Shown: positions 50,701 through 62,700 of the stretch, one piece after another
Layout: each line of letters begins with the position of its first letter
Position numbering within the stretch: the stretch's first letter is position 1
Origin: Apostichopus japonicus
Lineage: Eukaryota > Echinodermata > Holothuroidea > Aspidochirotida > Stichopodidae
Direction: 5' to 3'
Assembly (NCBI RefSeq): GCF_037975245.1
Contig: NC_092579.1
Coordinates: forward strand, 4,118,001-4,182,000
DNA: 64,000 nucleotides
The notes under the pieces: model-generated
Seen by the model: the letters and a program-made list of their open reading frames with translations, nothing else
What the model was told of the DNA's origin: nothing
The model's database searches: none
Made by a program: the position numbers and the translations under genes

Positions 50701-53700
50701 ATAAAACTGCATTCCAAGAGCAAACATGTGGCATGGTCTTATAGTGTCTTGAGTAATTACAGATGTGAGGGAAAGGAACAAAGAATCGAGCTTTAAAATT
50801 TAATAACCACTATGCTGGCAACTTTCCATCAGTTTTATGCAACATTGCTGATATACATACAGAATGTTTGAAAACCAATGTACCTCCTGTAGAAAAAAAA
50901 AGAAGTAAGAAAACAGATTGGCAGACGACAGATGGAGTGTTTATACTCACCCAGTCGACCAAACAACTCTACACCCAATGCAGCAAAAATGAAAAACAAC
51001 AGGAAAAATAGAAGGCCAAGGTTTCCAACCTAAAATCGGGAATGAAAAAAAAACAGTTAAAAATTCTGAGCCTATTTAAAGTGATAAATTTTTAATTCTC
51101 ACTCATGTGAAATATCGATTAGAAATCTGCAATTATGCAAAAGTACACTTGCTGGTGTTTGTTAACTAATATCATGTGTGATGAAACAAGATAAAACTGT
51201 CAAAAACCAGATAGCCAAAAGGACTTTATGATTCTGAGCTATATTTTATTTACTTTTGTTTATTTATTTGTTTTTTCACATAAATAATAACACTGTGAAG
51301 GGAAGTCTTCTGAAAGTTTTATAAAAACATTTTTATAGCCGACTGCAGATGACAATCCCAAGGTTTGACTAATTTTTACTAGCAAGATATTAGCATGTGA
51401 ATATACTGTACATATCAACTAAGTATGAAGTTAACTTAAATAGCTTCACGTTTGCTTGTAATCATGTTGCAAAGTATTAAAGACTTTGATCTCAAATGGC
51501 ATTGATTTGTACACAACTAAAATATCACAGAAGTTGTACAGTATCTAAATTGACTCATTTATCATGATGGATCAACGTACCAACTAGAAACTTCATCCAA
51601 GCTTCAATATTGCAGTTATCATGTTTACAAGGTTTTCAGACTTTGTACTCTGTTGACCTGAATTGACCTTAGAGTTCCACCAATGTCTATAGGGCTTGTG
51701 TCGCTAAGACAAAGGCACACACCTACGATATCAAGTTCAACCATCATATTGTTTTCGAGTTATCTCATTTACAAGCAGAGTCACATACATTCAGACGTAC
51801 TGTACACACTCGCATACTTAATAGTATGCTAATTAAAACAGAGTAAAAAACGAAAAGAAAACATTTCAACGAAAGAAGGCAGAGAAAGTTGCCGTACTAG
51901 TTACTACCTGAGGTAGCGCTTTCAAGACGGTATCCAAGCAAGTACGAATACCAGAAGCCATTTTCAACAACTTCAGGACTGGTTGAGGAGGATGATGGGT
52001 AATGAATGGTACACGGCATCATGGGTAGACAAAATCATAAATAAGAGAAAGAGTGCAGGAGAGGCAACATAAAACATCAAAATCATGCAACATCGAGACA
52101 AAGTATCGAACCCAACTAGAAAAGACCGAGAAAGGGAGGAGGATGAGAAAGAAGGTGGTTCCCAAATTTTGGTCAAAATTTATGCGTCCAATTCTGACGT
52201 CTGATTTCAAAATTTTGATATGTTCAGTCCAAGAAGTTGCAAAATCTGGTCACAAAATTGAAGATGGAAAAGTTGCTATATATATATTTTCATATATAAC
52301 CCTGTTTTCTCATCTTTTTAGAAAACACAACCAAAAAATTTCATTCTCAATCAGCGATGTTCCCATTTTCAGCGACGTTCCCATATTAATTTTTTTTAGT
52401 AGACTTGTTGAACTGTGATAACATTGATCAAAACTTTGGAAACCAACTCAGCAACAAATTTTCTCAAGAAAAGGCAAGACAATCAAACAAATTTCTTGCT
52501 TATGTTTAAGGGGGAATGTGCAGAAATGTGGTGCTTTAAAGGTAGCATACTCCATATCAACATATATGTGAGAATTTTCTCCTTCAAGAATAGGACCCAA
52601 AATTGTACCAATGGGGAAATTTGGCTTTTTGTGGTCGGAGCTTTATAAATTTATATGTGGTTTGTGGTACAGTTGCAGCACTTTAAGACAATGCTAGGCC
52701 TTTGGAAAGCAGTGTAGCAAGCACTCCCATCCTTGATGTGTGAAGACGTTCACATTGAGCCACTAAAACTTCAGGCTTGTTTAGCTTAAACATATATACA
52801 CTGTAATAACACAGAAATGTCATGATTTTACAGATGGTCAACATTCCAGCCATTCAGTAAGGGATATTTTTCATATAGCAAAAATATAAGAATGGATGGC
52901 CACAAGGACTTGAAACACCCCATTCACTTTGAAACTTTAGTTTGTAGTTCATTGTGGACATAATCAGGAGTATGCTACCCAAACAGGGTGGGGGAGGGGG
53001 GTAGGGGGACACAGAAAATATATCAAAGAATCACATTTACTGCGGAAGAAACACTGATAGTTAAATACTGTTTGTGCAAGCAGGTAAAGATGAGAACATC
53101 TATATATATGTGCATTCAAAAAGCTAAATGCTACTTTCTCACCCACAATGACTTTAATACAAGGTAAATGAGTGCAACATATAAGGAGGAAGATAAGTGA
53201 CATCAAGTTTTCATATACAGATCGACACATTGTTACCTGTGGGATAGCCGTCATAAGGACAGCTAACAGCTCCCTCAATCCTTTTAATGTCTTCATAATT
53301 TTAAGGACTGAGAGAAGTTGGAAAAAAGTTAAAGGAATATTTTGTCAAAAAGAAGATCAGTTGTGCAAATAACATCAAAGAAACATTAGGTGAGGTTACA
53401 ATCGTCTTTTGTTCCGAGCAAGAGACAGAGAAAGATTACAAATCCCTCTAGAATTAGCTCTTGATAAATTGACACTTTTAACACAAATAACTATGTTACT
53501 TCAAACTACAAACATTTTCCATCAGAATTTTTTATGTATACTGAATTCAAAATCAAGTCCAAATTTCTGAGTGTCTGTTTAACTTTCGCCAAGTCTAGTT
53601 ACTTGAACTACGATCTTAACTCAATTTTAAGTTTGATCACATTGACCCAAGTTTGACCCGATGCAAGTGTGGCTACATGAGTATCGTTCCTATCCCGATT

Positions 53701-56700
53701 CTAGTACAGGTGTCCCAATCCAAGTTTTAACCAAATTTCCATGCATGAGCCAAGCCATTAAACTGATTTTATTCCTTCTTTGGTCACCCTTACTTCTGAT
53801 TTAAAGTTACCATAGTTCAGACAACACTGAACCTGGGTCTACGGTCTCCAAACTATGGAAAGCAATGACTTGAACTGAGTAACATCTCAGATCTCATGGC
53901 TTTTGTTTATAGCCAAACTTACCCCCAAATGGTACTTAACTGGACAGAGAACACACTGCAATGTAATGACTTAATTGAATACAAAGGCAATTCTTCAAAC
54001 TTAGCTCTTTATATTAATGTACTTGAAACATCTGGCTTTTTTTCTCAGCATTGTGGCTTACAATAATTACATTGATATAGCAACTACATATCAAATCACC
54101 GCTGTGTCTGGTACCTCAGTGTAAACTGACCTTCCTCTGACTAATTCTAAAATCAAGCACAATTTGGTAGACTTTGAGCCAGACAGTCTGTAGGGAGTAG
54201 TAGCTAGAGCCAAACTGTAGGACATCTGAGACAATCCAACATGTTGCTTAGCAACATCCAATAATCTTGACATAAATAGGCTCTTAAACATAAAGTGAGA
54301 TGATGGCACCAGTTTATCACTAGCCAGCCCCACAGAGAAAGTTATTATTTTGTTAAAAGTGTCTCTAGAAAGCACTTCAGAAAAAGACAATAAATTCTTT
54401 GTTACATAAGAAATATAGTGAGAAATAGAAATGTCAAAACACCACCACCAACCTTACTCCAGAGAACAATGCTAAAGCAAAAGAGAACCATTCTTATTTA
54501 AAAGTACAATAGGAACCATTGTTATACCACTTCTTGTAATAACTGGTCAGTTCTTTGAGACAAACTTACAAACAAAAACTAAGACCATTGCTGTAAGCTT
54601 GCTTGACTAATAATTAGAAACCTACATCAGACATTTATAATCAATCCATTTAATTTTTGACATTTTAGCTAGAAAATGGAACAAAAGGAGCATAGAACCA
54701 ATCTTTTGCAAGACCTAATTGGTGATTATTCTGAGTAACTAATTCACAAAACTTTTTTGGCAATAAGCAGAGTGTTTTTCAAAATTTCCAATGGTAACAT
54801 CTTAACCGCTATCAAATTTATCCATTTTTATTAAACACATTTGCTTTACTTGGCAATAAGTTCATGACAATTTGCATCTCCAATAACAAATGAAGTTAAA
54901 ATGTGATTAGCAATGCATCCGTGGATATTCATACTATTCAGTGTGTGAATTACAAGTTTGAATATTTATGAATTGCATTGTAAATTCAATGTCATAAATA
55001 TTCATATATTTAAATAAATAAAAATTAAGAGTGTGAAGTCACATGAACAAAAATCACTGATTTTTATATAAACATATCAAAAAAAAAAAACAAAAAAAAA
55101 TGAGGAATGAATATTCCAAAGTGTCTTTACCTCTGGCTATCCTGAGGACTCGCATTGTTCTAACGATGGTGGGATTAACAGGAATGAAGCTATCTGCCTC
55201 TAATTCCTCCAGGACAATACTAATCACTGAGAGAATGACAATGAACATATCAAGTTTGTTCCATCTGTGAAAGGAGGTGGCAAAAAAAGAGAAGAAAAGT
55301 TTATGTCAAGCCATAACAATTACTTGTGAATTGACTTAATGAATCCACAACCTGCAAAAAGTAATGGGAATAGAACTGAGATAAGAATTTAATACACCAC
55401 AGGTGGTTGTCAGCTGAACAAAACAATAGACCTACAGTCATAAACTTAACTGTAAACTGATAAAACAAATATTATACACCACAGGTGGCTGTCAAATGAC
55501 CAAAACAATAGACCTACAGTCCATAAATTTAACTGTAAACTGATAAAAGAGAATAAAATACACCACAGGTGGTTGTCAACTGACCAAAACTATAAACTTT
55601 CACTTCATAAATTTAACTGTAAAATGATAAAACGAATATAATACAAGACAAGTGGTTGTCAACTGACCAAAACCTACAGTCCATACACTTAACTCTCAAC
55701 TGATAAAACAATGTAATACACTTGAGGTATCAATACATTCAACTGACCTAGAATTAGAAAAGAAACCTTTTCTGTGATACCAACAACATAAACAGCAACC
55801 CAGAACAATAATGCAGAAATCAAACCAATGTGGTGACACAAATGATTGACTTAGACTGCAAATGACCCCAAACAATGACACAAGTAGTTAATCCATAGAA
55901 AAATATCAATTTGGACTCAAAGACAGAAGCAATAATCCATTGCCAAAAAAATATTACTATTATGATAATTATCATAATTATAAAAACATAGACATCTGTG
56001 ACTAGATCAAAACATTGACACTGTTAAAGGAATGATCCAACATTTATCTTCAGATTTATATGAGAGTTGACTTAAATCTCAGGATAAATGCAATCATCCA
56101 ATCATCCATTGAAAGAAATATTATTAACATCATTAAAAAATGATAACATAGACATCTGTTACTCTACGGTTGGATGTATATACCAACTGATAAAAATAAT
56201 GCGACAACTCCATAGATATGAATTTATGAGTTATGAATTATAACAAGAATACTCCCGAAATACCTCCTAGATTTATTTATTTCTGTCTGTGAGTAGGTAG
56301 ACAGATGATTCAAACTTTAAGCCATGGATTATGAGTTAAAGAAAGCTATAGCATATTGCTACAAGCTAATATCTATGATGCATTAGAAGATTTTTCTTTG
56401 ATGATGTTAAATACATACACGAGTCTGTATTTGAATATTACAAATCACGCAACACACTAAAGAGCTCTCAAAGAGAGTATTGATTCAATACATTATGACC
56501 TTCACAGATAAAGAAGCAGGGAAGAAAAACTTGAAGGAATTTTCTGGAAGATCTTGCGGGTAATTATAATAATTCTTACTTGTCACGCATGTATCTTCTG
56601 AAGCTGAGGGCGATGATTTTTAGAACTGCTTCCCATATAAAGACTACGGTGAACATGTAATTAAAATACCTCATGATCATATCCATTGTCTGAAAGAAAA

Positions 56701-59700
56701 GAAACAAGGAATCAAGTAACTTGATCAAATAGGACAAAATGAATTAAAAGACAACCACAACAACATTGAATTGTTGTCAACTCTTTAGAAAAGTAAATTA
56801 AGAATCATTCTTATACTTTTTTACTTTGGTTTGTGGTGACACCCATGACAGTCAAAGGAATATAAAAGCACATTTTCTTATTTACATTTTTTCTTCATCT
56901 CAGAATGGAATGGAATGGCTCAGCCTGTACCTCTACAAGGACTCCCCAAAAATAAATATTACCCAGTGTGACTGGTCTACTTTACTTTCAATGTATGTAT
57001 GTATTTTAGATCCTCCTGCAAGCAGGAACTCGCGAAGAAGCCTCATTGGTTTATCAAAGCCACAAGCTGACCGAAGTCAGTATCTTAGATTCATATTTAA
57101 CGTCCATGATTATGAATTGTCAATGTCAAGTTATGGTATCTTCCAGCTCTTATTCACCAGTTACAATTTACCATTTGTTAGTCATTTCTTGCATTAACTA
57201 CCTGAATTAAAGTAACCCACATACATTCTTTTTCCCCCCCCCCCCCACCTTCCGAATGCTTTTTATCTTTTTCCCTAGATTGTCACCCGTGGCAACACGA
57301 GACTGTGGTATTCTGGATACAAAATCTGTAATTTGACAAGATATGCGAGGCAAATCAATGTCCCTCTGTAAAGAAATTAAAATAAACCATAAAAATAGAT
57401 AAGAAGACAGAGAGATAACTCACAGGAGGCATCATGTAGTGTTCTAGCGCCATGGTGATGACATTAAGGAAGATTATAAGTGCCACAATCAGGTCAAAGT
57501 AACGATGCATTACCATGTTGTGTATCTTCATCCTGAACTTGGAAAAGTTCTCATAGTAAGGCAGTTCTAATGCTCCTGAAAGTTACGAATCAAAGTGAAG
57601 ATAATTTTCAGACATCGCGAGAAGTGATATGTCTGTAAACTCCCAGACAAAGGTTTGAATATTGGTCCTAGCTTTGTAACTTCCCTCATAACCCTTCTTT
57701 CCTATCATCCGTAACAATGAGTTAGTATTTTTTGAGGAAACCTACTTCAAGTGTAGCTTAAAGTGATTTCAAATGCTATACAAACTGTACAAATGACACT
57801 GTTTATTTCTCCCCAACACCCCTACCCTGACAAATCATAAATAATAATAAAATCAATATTTCACAAAATTTATGTTTCAATCATTGACACTGTTGACCTC
57901 CCCACCCCCCCTCTCATCCCCCACCTGAAAAATAATGGAAACCTCCCCACCATTTTTAAATTTTTGAATATTAAAACAACTTAAAATATGTGTGTAAACA
58001 CTGAAGAGTAGCCTCAAGCACCTTTATAGATAGATATACACTTCAAGTTCGATATAAAAGCAAGACGTCATTTTGTCATTGTAAATATGCGAGCAGAGAT
58101 TTAAAGTTGTTGTTAAATTCATACAAGAGAAAGATGTATTAAAATGCAGCTACTCACGGAGAAGAAATTGACGAGCAGAGAGAGAGAAAGAGGAAATAAG
58201 CATTCCCAAAGAATACTACACGGCCTTCCGGCCAGAGATTTCTCAGCCAGATTTTCAAAACGTTGCATACTTACTTATCGACTGTTCTATCAGATTTCCA
58301 CTGCCAATGAGACACCTCTTGATGTGGCTCTGTTTTGTTTGGGAAGTTACATACTTGCTTCAAGGTTAAAAAAAATATATACCCAACCATCATCTTTATC
58401 TTATATGAGAGAGAACTGTGTGAGGAGCAACTCTGCTGAACAGATAAGAAAAATCCTGCTCAGTTTGGGAGAAATTTTAAGTTTAAGAGTCTTGTCTGGG
58501 AGCTGCCATTTTGTAAATCTGTGTTGTCATGGTGATGTTTTTACTTTTGAGGGCCTATCAGTTTTCCAGGCAGCTTTGTAACATTAAATATAATACAAGC
58601 TTTGTCCATGGTAGTAACGTTTTCAGGTTACATTTAAAGGGGTTGGGGTGTGTTGGAGGCTAGGAGGGAGTACCCTACAGATCGACCCACTACCACACTC
58701 TATAAATCTCCCACACCTCTTCCCCGCCGCTACTCTGTTGATCAACCTCTCTATAAAAGGCAGAAATGCAAGGGCACCTATATGAAACTACAAGATTTAA
58801 CTACATTTGTTTTTTCAAATGGCTGCCGTCACTGATGTATGAAAGCTAACCTAGAAAGAGACCTGCCAAACTGAGTATAAAACTCTTAGCAATGATGATC
58901 ACTTGTAGCTGTGGTCATTTCCATCAAACTTGTGGTGAAGTCCTATTTCGACTTATATAACTTCCTTGCTGCATATTACATAATATTACGGAGCAAAAAT
59001 CTTTAAAAAATGCATTATGCCCCCTCCACCCCCACACCAAACCCCACCACCTCCTTTTTCTTTTCATATTACTGTTTTCTGTGAAAATGTCTTCAGAGTG
59101 ATAAAACAAGCAGAAGCCAAAAGATGTGGACATAGGAAGTCAGTAAAGCACCCCCTCAAGTAGCTAACAAGATATACCCGCACATTAAACAGAGAATTCT
59201 GAGCCACACCAAGAGAGCCCAGAGAGAAAAAAATTCATTCATTCTACTGTAATTATTTCTACAAAACACGGCACAAAACACAATACTGAGCTAGAAAGAC
59301 TCTTCCACACAAAGCTACACCCTACGGAAACCTCAGGACGAAAAAGACATCTACGGACAAACCGTTCTCCCAAAACTCGTCTATTTCTCCCCTGCTGAGC
59401 ATTTTGCGCCTCAATTTTTCCCTACGTTGTTTGGCCAGCTCAATCTTCTTCCTGCGCTTCTCCAGCCTCCGAGCCATCTCCTCGGCGGCCTGCTGCTCCC
59501 GGCACTTGTGAAAGTTCTCCACCACCACCCCGACGAACATGTTGAGGACGAAGAAGCCCACGATGAGGAGGAACGAGATGAAGTACAGGATGAGAAACTC
59601 GTTGTGGTCACGTTGAGGCTGAGAGAGAAATAGGAAAACGAAGATTTATTGACCGTTTGCCAAGACATGTTCGTCTAGCTTTTATAATCAATCAAAGGAT

Positions 59701-62700
59701 GAATTTTACTATAATCTATTCTAAAAAAGAAGTTTAAGATTGTATTCATACACGACTCCAATTGATATTTTTGATGATCCTGATGAGCTGACTTCATAAT
59801 AATCTGCCATCAATGTATTAACCTAGGTGGTCCAGCCGTTTTGACATTATTATTTCCAAAGTTATTTCTAGAAGCTAAGATGGGTATTAAAATATGAACT
59901 GCACTGATTACAGTTGTTTTAACCTAATATTTTAAAAATTTCATTATTTTGCCATTAGCTATCCTTTCAGGAAACAAACAAATTTCAACATTTCAACAGC
60001 TTTGCTATCAAGGAGGAACTGAACTACTTAAAATAATACATTGCAAACCTTCATGTTCGCCATACTCTTTAGTCATAATGGATGTTACTACGGTTACTGA
60101 TAACTTCATTATTATCATTTTTGTATTTTGATCCTCAGAATTCAATATGAGGAAACTGGTATTGAAACTTTAAACAGCTTTAAGATACTCCAAACTGTCC
60201 GAATTTATTAACATACCTGTTGGTCGATATCCACAGCGTCAATGCCATTGTACATGATATCTACCCAACCATCCTTGGACGCTAGGACAAAGAGTGCCAT
60301 TAATGCCTGGAAAAGGAAGACAGACAGACAGACAGAAAGAAAGAAAGAAACATTATTAAGTATGAAAACTTTAACTTAATTGGAATACAGAGATAACCTT
60401 TGACTTTTTCTAGCTCAAAATCTAACTGAACAATACTATGGAAATTTACAACCGCCATGACATTCCAAATCCATGAGTTATCACATGGTTGGTAGAACAT
60501 AACAGTTGACACCTCACACCGTAGTGAACACCTCCAACTATTCTCTGCTGACATCAGAAAGTGACACATCTAGAGCAATTAAACATGGTACAATTCATGG
60601 ATACCACTCCCAAACGTACATGTCAATTAAGTAGGCCTATGTACAACTGCAGTGAAAGTGATGAGTGCGTAGACTGACTATGGGTTAAGCTTTGAATGTG
60701 TATACCGATTATTCAAACAGATGCTATAACTCTCTTTGTCAAAGCTTAGGAAGAGTGGTAACACTCCATATGTTTTATATGTCAAGTCTTTCTCTTTCTA
60801 TAAATTTACATTTACTATTCAAGTAATTTGACACAAGGATGCTTTCACAGCAATTCACCCTAACGTCCTCCCCCTACCACCCCCCTGCCCTTCCCCTACT
60901 CCGGCACAAACATAACAAATTTTAATTACACTAGTCTACACTTCAATGTGAGGTCATTGATTTCAAATGAAACTGCTCCTACCCCTCGTTGGTCCATCTT
61001 AAATTCATTATTTGGTTTCTAGTGTAATTGCCAGGGCATGAGGGGGTTGATACGAAGGGAGTAGTATGCTCACCAAAGAATGCTCTACCCCTGTGTACCC
61101 AAATGATGTCATACCCCTACAGGATCTTCTTACCTGACCCAAGTTGTCAAAGTTATACTGCTGGTTGACCCAATCTGCCTTCATGTCCTCACACTGCGTC
61201 CTGTTCTTTACGTGTTTAACATCCAGACCAGAACAGTAGAAGAATTTACCTTTAAATAACTGTTTTGGAGAGAGGGGGGGGGAGAGGGGGAGGGAGAGGG
61301 GGGAGGATAAAGAAAAGGGAAGAAAGAGGCAAAAGAGTAAGTGGATTAATTCAATTTCCTTTTGTTTTAATCTTATACAATTGTGAAGTTTATATCAATC
61401 CCAATCCCAAACCCAACATTTGAGGTAGAGACTCATCTCTATAAATACGATAAAAGAGGTAATAACAGAAATATTGTGTACACTTTGTGAGCTTATCTAT
61501 TAACCTACTACAAATTCCTTGGTCAAAATACCAAAACAAGTGCATGGCAATGTGCATCCAACTAATGTGCATTGAACACATCTGTCAGTTGTCCATAAAT
61601 GGTTTCCATTACATGGGAGTGGGAAGGAGGAGGGGGGGGTTGGTAGGAATGTTTCTTTTTTTTCTTTCCCCAACACAACTTTTCCTGTTCAGAACTCCAA
61701 GGATATTACCTTACATTTATTACCCTTTTGTATTAATTTTAAATAGAACATAAAAACTAAAAGTGAAATTCTCCCTCCATTGGACAACTAATCTGTCACC
61801 TCTGAAACATTGCACATAAAATACAATATGCCATCATTCAGCATATGCATAAAACTTCACTTTTACATATCCCACAATTTCATCTGCATTGTAAATGAAG
61901 GAGGAAATTTTCAACCTTTAATACTGATTTATTCGATCATAATATCTTACATTAATTTTCATCCCCCTCCCCCTCCCCTGCCCTTCTTCCCAGTAGCTGA
62001 CATTTCCAGGCATCCTTGTGCATACATTATAGTACAGACTTGAAATTCTGGACCCATCCACTGTAACATGAAAAGTGGGAAAATGCCCTTCTTTTATATA
62101 TTTTATGCCCAATGCATGTAATATGCATTTAGTGTTAATGGAGAAACAGAACAGTGTTACATAAAGTGAGGGCCGTTGAGATAATTGTCCCCCAGGACAA
62201 CTATATCACCAGTCTTTTTTGCAATTTTCCTTTGGTATATTTATTAAGAGACCACATCATTGTCCATATCTCTCCAGGTGCTGTAAATGACCCTGGACTC
62301 TAAAGCCCTCCCCCCCCCTCCCCTCCCTGACTTCAAGTACAAGTTAAGTTGCCTACAATGCTACTAAACAAATACGGCGACGGCAAAAAAGGAGGAAATC
62401 TCACCTGAATGCCTAATATTCCAAATATGATGAAAAAAGTACAACAGATGATCACAATATTGCCAATAGGACGGAGGGAAGACAGAAGAGTCTGCACCAC
62501 TAGCTTCAGGCCTGGGGCACGACTTATGACCCTGCAGCGAAAAAAGAAGAAATGAAAAAAACCTTTGCGACACCAAAACGGTGTTGTGTGTTTCATAAAA
62601 AAGAAGAAATGAAAAACTTTGCAACGCTAAAAGTAGTGAGACATATTCGCTGTTTAAATATGTCAAAGTCACTTTTAACTTTCCCTAACACTACCACTTT

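Noticed and set aside
52053-52418. 121-codon plus ORF covering the intron between the alternative linker exons
   Set aside because: It is antisense to the channel, has no homology, and is explained by chance in AT-rich sequence.
58144-58581. 145-codon plus ORF in the intron between III-IV linker exons
   Set aside because: Antisense to the channel, no homology; the minus strand here has a donor-like gtgagt but no fitting acceptor, so no extra linker exon is called.
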